The translations under genes and the position numbers were made by a program. From the NCBI RefSeq assembly GCF_000611645.1, contig NW_014013619.1, forward strand, positions 6,661-51,309: DNA of 44,649 nucleotides, read 5' to 3'. The stretch's first letter is position 1. Each line of letters begins with the position of its first letter. The DNA comes from Monoraphidium neglectum. Lineage: Eukaryota > Chlorophyta > Chlorophyceae > Sphaeropleales > Selenastraceae. Shown one piece after another: positions 11,402 through 22,032 of this stretch. The notes under the pieces are model-generated. The model saw nothing but the letters and a program-made list of their open reading frames with translations. It had not been told where the DNA came from and made no database searches.

Positions 11402-14400
11402 TTACCGCCCAGCGAGCGCCAGGTCATACGACTCGAGCACGCGAATCGCCTCCTGCATGAGAAGCTTCCGTTCCAACCGCGCCCGCAGCGCAGTCTCCCG
11501 CCGCTGCCGCGACCCCTTCACTGTGCCCAGAGCGCCGCCGCCGCCGCCGCCGCTGTTTGGCGCGCCTCCGCTTGCGAACGCGGCCGCTGGCCGTTGGAAG
11601 TCCAAGAGGTGGCCTAGATCCGCCTCGATGCTCGTCGGCAGCGCTGCCAACTCCTCCCGCAGCCGCCCCCTCAGCGCCGCCACCGCCGCGCGCTCTGCTG
11701 GCACAGCGGCCGCAGCAAGCGGCGCCGGCGGCGCCCGGCCGGACTCAGACCACGCCTTTGCGGAGGCCCAGCCAAAGAGGCCGCCGCCGCCCCCGTCCTC
11801 GCCGGGCGCCTTGCGCAGGGGCAGCGAGAGCAGCGCGGCGCGGCGGCGGGCAACGGTCAAGGACACGGAGCAGATGGATCCGTCGTCTTGGCCGCTGCTG
11901 TCGCCGGCCGTGCCGAGCGGCTGGATGTCGCCTGTCGTCAAGTCTCCCTTGAACCCCGCGGCCTGTGGCCCAGGCAGGATAAGTGCGTCGAAAGGAAGTG
12001 GGCATTTGGCGGGACAGGGTGTGCGCATGCGCGGGCGCAGAGCCAACGTCGCCTTGAGCAGTCGCGTTGAATGGCAAGGCAGCCTATCCATACCATAGGC
12101 GAGTATGAGGTCCAGGACGGCATACTAGAACATTACCAGATGCATCAGAGCAGACGTTGGGAATCAAAGGGAATCAGTCACCATCCCACCTCCAGGAGGC
12201 TGTACGCGTTGAGGCCATTCTGCTGCTGCTGCCGCTGCTGCTGCTGCCCCTGATCCGGGCCGCCCTGGCTGTCCGCAAACGAGACCCGGTCGTGGGGATT
12301 CCCATGGATCACAAACCCTGCGATCACCATGTGTCGGCCATGGAGGAGGGGGGGGGGGCGGGGGTGCATGAGACGCCACCATTAGCAGGACATGCACTGC
12401 AGGAGCAGGAGGGGGGGCTAGAATTCCTGGCGAGGGGCGTTCACCAAGGAGTAGGATAAGGACACTGTTGCGCGGTCGCCCACTCCTGGAGCCATCAAGG
12501 GCCATAGGATTGGATGTGAAAGCATCAGCCTCGCATGACCCAGGGTCCGAACGCACAGTCAGGCAGCGTCACTGCACAGCGAGTGTGTTGGACGCCCACA
12601 CGCGCGGCGGCGCTTTTCTTGTGGCGAGATCAAACGTGACAGCGCAAGTCAGGCGGGCCCTCAAGCACAAGACCCCACACGCGCACCATAATCTCTGAGC
12701 AGCATGGAGTTGGGCTTGTCCTCCCCATACGTGATGAGAGCCTCCTGGCCGGCGGCGATGGCCTCGACGGCCCGCAGCTCAAAGCTGCGCCAAGCGAGGG
12801 CAAGGCGCATCGCAGGGGCAGGGAGCAGAGCGCGTCGGCCTGGGTGCTACGGCGGGTTGGAACGTCTGTCTACCGCCAAGCAAGGCAGGAGAAGGCAGTC
12901 GGGGAGCGGACGGAAAATGACTTTTCACACAGACAGAGGAGAGCCAGGCGGCAAGCTGCCGTGGCGCAGCGCAGGCCCCGGCCCCGCACGCGCCTGCGGC
13001 GGTCCCTGCTGACGCAAAAGGTGGTGTTGTGCTCGTTGCCGCCGTGGTTGGCCAGCTGCGAGGGGTGCGAGCGCCGCGGGGAAGAATCAGGGGCCCAGCG
13101 CGTCCGCGACCCACGCCGCCAGCCCCGCGGCACGGAACAAAGCACGGCCCAGCGCGGTGCGGCCCCGCTCGACGCTGCGCCACTCACTGCTGGCGGCATC
13201 AGGTCATCGGTCGGGCCGCCCCGCTCGCGGTGACGTGTGTCCTTGCTACGCCGTCTTGCGCTGAGATGCATACCACCGCCCCCCCCCCCTCCATGTCGCG
13301 GCCCCCCGATCAGGATGCAGCACAGCAGCTTGTGACAAGCCGGCCGGCACCTACATCACAGTAAGGCACCATCAGCGTCAGCGCCTCCCCGTTGACGTCA
13401 TCGGAGAAGGTGCGCGACCTGGCAGTTGAGGGGACAAACACGTGCTGGATCAGCAGAGTGAGGACGCGCGGTCCCATGGCGCGTGTCCACGCGTGCAGAT
13501 TAGCCACCCTCGGATAGGAAGAGGACCGGCCGCTCAGGCTGCCTTTGAGAGAGAACCACAGGCAGGGCGCGAAAACTGTGGGGAGGAGCGGGCAGCACAG
13601 GCTGGCCGCGGCGCAGCGGCGCGAGCAGGGCGTGCATGCGCTGTGCGGTCGCGGCGGGCTGCGGCCCGGCGTCGTCGGCCGGCCTGTGCTGCCGGGTCTG
13701 CCTGCGCGTCATGCTACCCAGGCGGACCACCTGCGGCCGGGTGCATCCAGGGGCGCACCTGACCATGCTGAGGGCCCAAAGGGAGGTTTTCAGGTCACGG
13801 CTGAGGTCCAAGGACGCCAGCTGTCCCACCGCCTTGCGCCGCCCGCTGGCGCTGCTGCTGCCAGCGGGAGCCGTGCCGGCCCCGCCGCCGCCGGCTGACG
13901 CGAACAGCTGCCGGTGCAGGTGCGACGCCCTGCAGGGTTGGGCGCGACACATGATTGTTGGCAGAAGCTGCGCAGATGGGTTTCGGACCGCTGGCATCTG
14001 CCGGCGTCGGTCGGGGACACCTCGGTGCATGCATCCGCTGCGCATGATGCTGCTTGGCTCCCACTCGCCCGCGGCCCTGACGCTGCACAGCCGATGGGCG
14101 CAAGAGAGCCCACCAGTTGGCCTGGATCTCCGCCTCCCGCTTGAGATCTGCAAACTGGAGCTCGTCCATCTCATCTGGCCCCTGGAAGTTGAGCAGGCAC
14201 GCCATGTCCTCCTCCCGCGGCAGCAGGGCGAGGTAGCGGCGCCAGAGGTAGCCCTTGTGGCGCCGCAGCCACAGCAGCCACGCGGCCATGCGCGCGTCCC
14301 AGCGCTCCTCGCCTGCAGACCAGCAACAGTGGGAACGTGGGGAGGCGGTCAAGGGGGACCTGGGCAATGCGAGCACGGGCAGGACTCAACAATGACAGGT

Positions 14401-15023
14401 CTGGTGGGGCCAGGGGCGCCGCGATGATGGTGGGGCCCTGTCGCGTGCAGCTGCTGATCAGGCTGTGGGCTTGGACAGGATGCACAGTAAACCAGCTCTG
14501 CGCAGGTTGGAGTTCTCCTGCCGTCACTTGCAGGCGGCCCGCCCTTTATACGTCCCAAAAGCAGGTCCAGAGACCCTGCCGGACCTTGTATGAAGTCAGC
14601 CAGCTCGGGCGGCATCTCCCCGTGCCGCTCCTGCCACTCGCGCTGCTGCCGGTCACTGAACACGCTGATGCCGCCCAAAGGGTCGTCACAAAGCACCAAC
14701 GCGTTGTATATGGGCACAGAGGCAATCGGGCCGCGCGCCACGTCCGCCGCGGCGACGAGGCCGCGGCCCAGGGGCGTGGTGCGCACATTTACGACGCGCG
14801 GCGTCTGCAGGAGCTCGGCATGTGTTGCTAGCTCGTCGTATACATCTGTCTGTACGCTAGAGGGCACGGTCGCGCGCGTCTGTAGAGAATTTCTGCAAAC
14901 TCTGAGGTTGTGAACATTATTCACAGATCGCGCGTTGAATAGCAACCCGTTGGCCCGCATTTTGTTGAGAGACAATATCTTACTGCGCCAGGCTGGCTGC
15001 TGATTTGGCAACGTCCAGATCAT
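11402..15023 (-). CDS. SET-domain lysine methyltransferase, Rubisco-LSMT/SETD class
   Basis: Transfers methyl groups from S-adenosylmethionine to protein lysines; in algae and plants this class includes chloroplast Rubisco large-subunit methyltransferase. Seven exons: 15023-14552, 14312-14114, 13508-13355, 13055-12994, 12784-12687, 12317-12190 and 12124-11402, about 611 residues. SET begins around RTTPLGRGLVAAADVARG (about residue 75). The core motif ANHGGNEHNT (about 277-286) follows VPYCD. The C-terminal SET motif is ALITYGED (Tyr about 315), then LLRDYG, then FVIHGNPHDRV, the family's YGF-NP-DRV signature. A substrate-binding-like C-terminal domain ends ARLERKLLMQEAIRVLESYD. The Arg/Asn/Ser-rich first 60 residues may be a transit peptide. 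Exon 4 to 5 uses either a GC-AG intron (keeps FELRA) or GT at 12989 with acceptor at 12777; both keep frame. The actual substrate is unknown. Confidence 0.85.
12453..12535 (+). repeat. Dispersed repeat, copy 1 (in a SET gene intron)
   Basis: About 80 bp that recur, diverged, at 37969-38055 in the same orientation. Shared blocks include GCGGTCGCC, CTCCTGGAGCCATC and AGCATCAGC, in the same order and with nearly the same spacing. Read on the minus strand, both copies can encode LDGSRSGRPR. This copy lies inside the intron between exons 5 and 6 of the SET gene. The nature of the element is unknown; it could be a short non-autonomous transposon. Confidence 0.55.
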
Positions 15024-15266
15024 GCCAATGCGGTGTCACCTGTTGACCCACCCACCCGACGCACACTGCCACCACTGCGCGCTGGCTGCAACCCTGTTCA
15101 GTGCAGCACAGCTGGGCACACTTCCATTCAGCTTCCCCAGATTGCAAGGGCGTGCCAATGATATGTTGCGCTGCATGGTGCAATGCTTGGGGTGACTCAT
15201 GTCAGAGAAGACCTGTGAGCAGGATAAAATCAATCGCTGCATCAAGCCCAGAATCGCGTAATTGCT

Positions 15267-15271
15267 TTACA
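15267..15271 (-). promoter_or_regulatory. Candidate TGTAA polyadenylation signal of RPN13
   Basis: TGTAA on the minus strand, about 250 nt downstream of the RPN13 stop codon (15521) and upstream of the SET gene start (15023). TGTAA is the standard chlorophyte poly(A) signal, so position and orientation fit. The assignment rests on motif and position only. Confidence 0.5.
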
Positions 15272-15464
15272 AAACAGCTTGAGTGACAGCAAGTGATGCA
15301 GATGCAACCTTCAGGCTGGAGGATTGTGCATGCAAGACCCCAAACCGTTGGCACGACCGTTCGAGGCACTCCTCTCAAGTAAGCGCTCATCCACAACGGC
15401 TCACACAGAGGGTGGCATCCACGGCCGCTAGGCGAAGCCGCCAGAAATCGCTGCTGCCGCTGCA

Positions 15465-15465
<1 letters not shown>

Positions 15466-15498
<33 letters not shown>
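15466..15498 (+). repeat. (CTG)11 tract with imperfect extension to about 15556
   Basis: Eleven uninterrupted CTG units on the + strand, CAG on the transcribed minus strand. An interrupted CTG tract continues to about 15556 and codes the Gln-rich end of RPN13. The pure run falls just after the RPN13 stop codon, so it is probably in its 3' UTR. Confidence 0.9.
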
Positions 15499-15499
<1 letters not shown>

Positions 15500-15520
15500 G
15501 GGTTGCTACTGCTGCTGCTG

Positions 15521-18117
15521 CTATTGCTGCTGCTCTTGCTGCTGCTGCTGCTGCTGCCCCCCCTCCTGCCGCCGCTCCCGCTCCACCAGCTCCTCCAGGG
15601 CGTTGAGAAAATCAGTCACGCTGAAGCCCTGCAGGCACCAAGGGCAGATAAAAACGATTTTTTGTGCGGCGAAACCGCTTGTGTCGCCCCCGTGCGCAGC
15701 CGTCCAGCAGAAGGGGTTGGTGTTGAGCTTTGCACGGACGCGGCCCCCTCCCAGACCACCCAAAGGAAAGCTTGAATTGAAGTGAAACTGTGCAGATGCA
15801 GCAACCAGGGGAGCCTCCCAGGCCCCTGAACCCGTCGCCACACCGCCGTTGTGACCACCTCCCCGTCCCCCTCCCCGTCCACCCACGACCACCGCGCCCG
15901 GCTCGCGCGCCCACCTCGGCCCTGAGCCCGAACTGCGACAGGTCCAGCTGCCCGGTCTGCAGCGCCCCGCTGAACGCCGCGAGCTGCTGCTGGAACTGCG
16001 CGCTGCGCGCCAGCTGGCGCAGCTCCCCCAGGGAGCGGTGCTCCTCGGGCAGGTGCTGGCCCAGACGTTCCAAGACCTGGCCGGGCCGCGGGGTCGTGTG
16101 GGTGGGCGGATGATGAGCGGCAGGGGGGCCGGGCGGCCAGGCTGTGTCACCGGCTCCGCACACACTCGATCGGAAGGCTCCAGGGTGTTGAAAGGAGGGG
16201 GCGGCGGCGTTGCACGTTTGATGCGACGTGGCGCCGGGTGGCGTCAGCGGGGCCGGGCACGCGGCAGGGTTGAGCGCATGCGGCTGCCAGCGCGAGGGCA
16301 AGAGCGTTGAGTGCGCGAGACAGCGCGCCACCAGCCCCCCGCCGCAGTCACCTCGGGGTCTGCCAGCAGCGGCGCCACCACCTCGGGCCGCAGCACGTCC
16401 GCCAGGCTAGGCCCCGCCGCCGCGCCGTGCCCGCGCGCCGCATGCTGCTGCCGCGCGAGCGCCGCCAGCAGCGCGGCGCCGAGCGCGGAGCCGGCGTCCT
16501 GGTGCGAGCCGCCGGCCCCAGCCCCTGCGCCAGGACCCGCGGGCACGCCCCTTGCGATGCCGCTGCGGGGCAGCGTGATATGGTTGGCTTTCAGATTGTC
16601 AGCTCCATTGAAATCGAAACTGACGCTGGTGCTAGCACCCATGGCGGCTGCATGCATGGAGGCACGGGCACACCAGTTGCATGCGGCAGGCTTTCAGGGG
16701 AGCCGAAGGGCGTTTCCCAGGTGCGCCGCACCTGAGCATCGCGGCGAGCTGTGCAGCAGGGTCCCCCTGTCCCTGCCACGGCTCCTGGCCGGGGCCCTGC
16801 GGCACCACGCCCACGGTCTCCCCAGCCGGCATCGTCAAACCGGCCGCGGGGCCGCTGCGCGCGAAGGGCGGTCCGACAGGCCCGGCGGGGTTGCAAGGGG
16901 TGGGGCGTGGGTAGGGTTCCGAGACTGCTATGCTCGTCGACGGGTCAGATTTTCAGACCGCTGCCTCTTTTGGGCGCAACAAATGCGCTGGCCGGACTTG
17001 TGGCGTGCAGCACACACGCTCTCCAGTGGGTGCCCCCCACCATCCGCGAGCCCCTCTTTTCACTAGCTGGTCCGTCTTCCCTCAGTCACTCAAAAACAAA
17101 ACCAGACACACCCACTGACATTACATCGCCCTGCTCTCCCAGCCAGGCCTGCGAGCTCACGTGGCCAGCGCGCCCCTCAGCAGTGCGTCCCTCTCGGGCG
17201 CGTCCCCCGCCTCCTCATCCATGACGTCATCGCCGTCCTCGTCAGCGCCGCCGCCGTCCTCGCCCAGAGGCGCGTTGATGGCGGCGTTGATGCGAGAGAT
17301 TAGCGCCGCATCGGCGTCGGCGGACGCCTCTTGGAGCCTGGACGCGGGAGGGGGCGGAACAGGTCTCGTGCGATGCACGGAGCGGGGACGCAAACATGCG
17401 GCACAGCAGGCGCACTGGCAACACAGGCGCACTGGTTGCCTGCGGCGTGGCCATAGGCATACCCATACATGCGGTGTTCTGATACAGCGTGAGCATGGAT
17501 TCTACCAGAAAAACATGTTTCTGTCGGGCTCGTTTGAGAATTTGAGGGCGGCCGCCCGCTGGTTGGGGATCTGCGCTCGCGACCGACCGAAACAGAGGGG
17601 ACGCAGCGCATGTGCGTGTGGGGACATGGTTCCGCAATGCTGGAGGCGCACGAGACGCTTCGAGATGGCGGCCACTTCCAGCAAAACACTGGCGCCTGTG
17701 GCTGCGATGTGGCATTGGTGCCCGAGCATGCATCCGCGGCTGCTGGTCGGCGCGGGGGTCCGCTTACCTGTGCAAACGTGGCCTCCTCAGGGAACAGGAT
17801 CGCGTCATCCTCCGCATCCTGCTTGACAACGCCTTCATCACTGCGCTCCGCCCACATCAGATGCACCAGGCCGTCCTCCGTCTGCGGGGGCCAGGGGGCG
17901 ACACCGCAGCGTCACATGCAGCGCCAGCAGCGAACCGTGTGCCGTTGGCTCATTGACGGCAGCAAGCGCATGAGCTTTCACCGGGCCGCAGATCTGGCGA
18001 GCTCACCCTCACGATGCGGATCATTCCTTTGCGCGTGTCGGGCTTGAGCGTCTTGCCCTCCCGAAGCAGCTTGCCGAAGCGCCCCTCGCATATGAGCCTG
18101 GCGCCCGCAGGCAACAT
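15521..18117 (-). CDS. RPN13: 26S proteasome ubiquitin receptor RPN13 (ADRM1)
   Basis: Proteasome regulatory-particle subunit that binds ubiquitin and recruits the deubiquitinase UCH37. Eight exons: 18117-18007, 17881-17768, 17570-17506, 17337-17161, 16854-16732, 16562-16352, 16076-15915 and 15628-15521, about 356 residues. The N-terminal Pru domain (about 1-120) reads MLPAGARLICEGRFGKLL, VHLMWAERSDEGVV, then NEPDRNMFFWLQE, matching the family's FFW-x-QE strand. A Gly/Ala/Pro-rich linker follows. The C-terminal DEUBAD domain (about residues 240-345) reads SLADVLRPEVVAPLL, RLGQHLPEEHRSLGELRQL, QFQQQLAAFSGAL, then GFSVTDFLNALEELVERERR. The protein ends in a short Gln-rich tail. Both functional domains are complete. 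The least certain boundaries are the 5' ends of exons 5 and 6, in the linker, chosen by phase and pyrimidine tract. Length is within the family's usual range. Confidence 0.9.
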
Positions 18118-19236
18118 TCTTATTGCGTTGATTTGATTCTTAAAATGCGTTTTTGCTTGCCGTTTGCGAGCTGGGCCCCAGATCTACGCCCACGACACCT
18201 TGTTGTCACGAGAGTTGCAGGACACAAGCGAGCAGCTCAAGATGTTTGTACTTAGAAACATAACTGTGAGCAATGCCCTCACCCAACGACTGAAGGGCTT
18301 TGCATGGCTCCACAATCCGCGCCTGTCTGCACGGGTGCTGCCAGTGGTGACACCGGTATTCAGGACGCATTTGCCTGCTGGATCTGTGAGCAGCTGTCAG
18401 ATTCAAAGGATGTTTCATAGGGGTATTTGCAAGGAAATTGAATCGCAGGGAGGTGAGTATAAGTACACCATGCCAACCACACCTCAGCCAGGCACCATGG
18501 GTGCTGTACCAACCCAATGGCAGCGTGACCAGCAGCCGTGGTAGGTACGCTCTGCACGGTGCAGTGCAGCATGGCCGCATTCATCAATGGCGCGGCTGTC
18601 CGTGCATCCGCGCCGTGCGCAGCAATCAGGTCAGGGGTGCCGGCTTGCTTTGGCAGCAGGGACATGGACGTCACCCAAATCAGGCGGCGTGGAGCAACTC
18701 CGCTTGCCCATTTGACAAGAGCCGCACAAGTAAAAAAAGGGGCGGTGGGGGCGACGGCGCGCGCGGGTGTGAGCGTGAATTCGCTAGGCGCGGCGCTTGC
18801 ACGTGCTACAGGCGGGCGGGCATCACGCAGCCAGGCCGGGGGTGCTATGGAGGACCAGGCAAGATACGACGTTGCATCAGCCCCTGTAGCCCGTTAGGAC
18901 TGGAGGTAGCCTGTTTATCACGACCGTCGAAGCATACGAGCACGGCCTCGCAAGTGCAACACATGCCATCCCTGGGCTGGGTCCACAGCCCGTGCCCGTG
19001 CCGAGCGCGCGCAAAAGCGGGGCAGCAGGGGGCCAGACCAGTGAGCTGAGACGCATGCGGGCTCTTTGAAGACAGCGTTATGTGCAATGGTGGACACGCT
19101 GTCGCACGCAGTGCGCCGCAACGCTCAGCACACCACGCCTAGTTGAGTGGCATGCGCGAAAGGCCGCAGCCGAGGACTAGCAAGACTCCCAAAGCGCAGG
19201 CGCTGAAGGCGTGCCCGCGAGTCGCCACCCACCCGC
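18118..19236. other. Intergenic: RPN13 promoter and glyoxalase II 3' flank
   Basis: This 1.1 kb region separates the RPN13 start codon (18117) from the glyoxalase II stop codon (19237); both genes read leftward. It therefore holds the 3' UTR of glyoxalase II and the promoter of RPN13. The AT-richer stretch at 18110-18270 just upstream of the RPN13 ATG is the likely promoter. Open frames on the + strand lack domains and plausible splicing. I see no TGTAA on the minus strand. Confidence 0.4.
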
Positions 19237-21438
19237 TCAGAAAAGCGCCGCGATCGCGCGCCCCAGAGGCGCAGGCAGCCTGTCCCAGACCGCGTAGAAC
19301 GCCAGCATGAACCGCCCCCGCGGCCCGTCCTTGGCGCGCCGCACCGCGCCGAATACCTCCCAGTCTGCCGCGCCCGGCGGAAGGCCGACGGCCGCACGGA
19401 TCTCGGGGTCGTGGGGCCGCAGGAAGGGGTTGACCGCCAGCTCGTCGCCCAGCAGGCTGGGCAGGGTGGGCTCGCCCTGGGATGTAGTAGATGTATAGGC
19501 GGCGGTGCGATGCGCCCCGAGGCGAGCGAGCAGAGGGTGGGCGTGCGCTCGGCGGGGCAAGCGGGGGCGTTTGGGGTTCGCAGCGCGCTGCGCTCTCTTT
19601 GCTAGTTGCAGCGCGGCAGTGATTGCTCGGCGCGATGGCGGGTATATGCGACGCTGCTGCCCAAGGAAGGTGGGGGATGCTGGGGGTGTTTGGCAGTTGC
19701 TTTTGTGGTGGACAAGTGCGGCTGTGATGCGCGTGGGGCGCGCGCACCCTGGCGCGGGCCTCCTCCACGCGTGCCTTGCGTTCCAATAGCGCGGTGTTGG
19801 CGGGGTTGATCCCCGCCGCAAAGTTTGCGTTTGACGCGGTGTACTCGTGGGCGCAGTACACCTGAGGAACGGCAGCACAAAGAAACCTTTAGCGCGTTGT
19901 TGGCAGCGATGCACAAGGCAGACCAGCAGGATTGATAATGACAACACAGGAGCAAACAATAGATCGCAACAGACATTCACGTCGATGGGGTGCGGCATGC
20001 AATGCAGCTGGCACAGCAGAGATGTGCCCGCAGCGGCTTTCCGCAGCAAAAGCGAGGGGTTGCCGGCTGGTCTCACCCTGGTCTCCTTTGGCAGTGATGC
20101 CAGCTTTGACAGGGAGCCCCACATGGTCTTTGGGTCGCCCTCAAACAGCATGCCACAGCCAATAGAGAAGAGTGTGTCGCCTGCAGACGGCATGTGAATT
20201 TGGAAGGTCGTGTCAAGTTTATGGTGGTGCTTTTAGCTGCTGGTGGGTTGCTTGGCTGGTTGATTGGTGGGTGGGTTGGTAAGTGGGTTGACGGGTTGGT
20301 TGGTGAACCAGTTGGTTGTGCGCGAGGGGTTCATAGATGAGCCGAAGGGGTGAGATGAATGGCAATCCCAAGTGCAGTAGGTCGAGTGAGGGCAACCAGC
20401 GCAGCTGATGTATGCGCGCAAGCAGTGCGGCTCGCGGCAGCAGGGCAGCCCCAAGGTGCTGACCTTGCGCAGGCGCATCCGGCACGCGGCTGGCAGGGGC
20501 GCGCCGCAGGTGGTGCCGGATGCCCTGCCAGCCGCGTGGCCCTCACCAGGGAACAGCGCCTCCGCCCGAGGGAACCACAGGGCAATGTGGCCGCGCGTGT
20601 GGCCAGGCGTGTCAAACACACGCATCTCGAGGCCGCCAAACTGCCACGCGTCGCCGTCCCCCAGCTGGACGTCGATCCCGGGGATGCGGCGGTGGTCCGC
20701 CCTGGGGCCGACGACCTGGCGCGGGTGCGGTAAGGGGCAGGGGTGGCCCGCATGACAGGCGTCGCAGGCCGAGCAGGGGGGGACCGCGGCAGCCGGCGGA
20801 GCGGCCGGAGGAAGGAGTAGGGTGGGTTGGGCGGGCTTGTTTGCACTGGACAAGGGCGTGGATCCAGCAGGCGCCGCTGCATGGTGAGAATCTGCCGCGT
20901 GGCAAGTACGGTTCGAACCCAGGCGCAGTCCGGGGGCGACACACCGTCGTGCAGGCAGGCGCCACGAGGCTGGAGCCCTCACCTTGAGGCCTGGAAACGC
21001 CTTTTTGAGGTCGAGGTTCCCGCTGGTGTGGTCGAGGTGGTGGTGCGTGTTCAAAATATAATGCAGCTCGCCCCAGCCCCTGCCGCAAGGGGCGCGGCCG
21101 TGGGCGCGCCACAGGCGTTTCTGGCGGCGGCAGTAGGAGTGGCCAGCCGCGCCGCCCCGTCCCACCAACCACAAGGCGCGCATGCGGGAGAGCTAGCACA
21201 ACCGCATCGCAAGTCATAGCAGGTTCAGAAATCAAATGGGAAGCATTGACAAGCACCCAGGCCGGCCGCGTTGCACCCACCGCTTTTCCAACTCTGCAAT
21301 TACAGGGGGTGCCAGTGCAGGGTCAACCGCCGCGGTGCGGCCGCTGGCCGGCTCCCGCAGCAGCCAGATGTAGTTGTCAGACAGCACTGGGATGATGGCG
21401 ACATCGAGCGTGCCGAGTGGTGGCGGCGCCGCTGCCAT
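19237..21438 (-). CDS. Glyoxalase II (hydroxyacylglutathione hydrolase)
   Basis: Hydrolyses S-D-lactoylglutathione to D-lactate and glutathione, the second step of methylglyoxal detoxification. Six exons: 21438-21281, 21079-20983, 20715-20547, 20180-20077, 19861-19748 and 19476-19237, about 293 residues. The metallo-beta-lactamase fold is complete. The metal-binding THHHLDH spans about residues 64-70, further ligands are His124 in [10 protein letters not shown], Asp143 in [10 protein letters not shown] and His181 in VYCAHEYT. The C-terminal glyoxalase II domain contains [12 protein letters not shown]. All seven metal ligands of the family are present, so activity is likely. The start is the first in-frame ATG (21438, [13 protein letters not shown]). 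The in-frame sequence upstream is Arg/Ser/Cys-rich without an ATG, so an organelle-targeted form could exist only through an upstream exon. It is transcribed divergently from the transglutaminase-like gene, 432 bp away. Confidence 0.92.
20232..20320 (+). repeat. G/T-rich GGTTG-type degenerate tandem repeat
   Basis: About 90 bp of degenerate GGTTGGTGGG-like units in the glyoxalase II intron between exons 3 and 4. One strand is almost free of C, so it could form G-quadruplexes on the + strand. It has no coding sense. Confidence 0.6.
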
Positions 21439-21870
21439 GCGTGCTGACACCGCGGCACGCCGAAAGCCAACGCGGCGGCACGCGCAGCGAGAGCGCCTCG
21501 CTACCGGGAGCTCATGCGGCAGCGAGCCGCGGCAGGGGATCGGGGCTATGATGACTTGCTTGTGATGACAAGAGAAGCACACGAACCTTCAATTGCATGA
21601 CACAATTGAACACGACAGTTGGGAACTGCAGTACGGTGACAGCATCGAGATCTGCAAGCACAGTTACGTTATATCAGGGTATCAACTCTCAGGCGAAGCC
21701 CGACCAACTAGGACTGCGCGGAGTGAACAGATACAGCTCCACAGCACCGCGCCTCATCATCGGCAGTGGGAGGACGCTTTCACCGACAGTCACGACGAGC
21801 GTGCGGCGTCGCTCGGACCTGCCCCGAAGAAAAGAACGGTTCAGTCGCCCTCACCGCAAAGCCCGGCCCC
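21439..21870. promoter_or_regulatory. Divergent promoter region, glyoxalase II and transglutaminase-like gene
   Basis: 432 bp between the ATG of glyoxalase II (minus strand, 21438) and the ATG of the transglutaminase-like gene (+ strand, 21871). GC content drops noticeably at 21540-21760, consistent with promoter sequence serving both genes. No individual elements can be named with confidence. Confidence 0.55.
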
Positions 21871-21994
21871 ATGCCACCGCCAAGCGTACGGCGGTCCCTG
21901 GTTTTCCTTCTGACCGGCCTCGCGCTCGTCGCGAGCGCGGCGGCGGCCGCGCCGCCGCTGCTCAGGCGGGCGTCCATTGCGGACGCGTCCACAT

Positions 21995-22032
<38 letters not shown>

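Noticed and set aside
20900..20930. Possible tRNA B-box (GGTTCGAACC) in a glyoxalase II intron
   Set aside because: The T-stem does not pair on either strand and no A-box, anticodon arm or acceptor stem fits; the motif is a palindrome that arises by chance.
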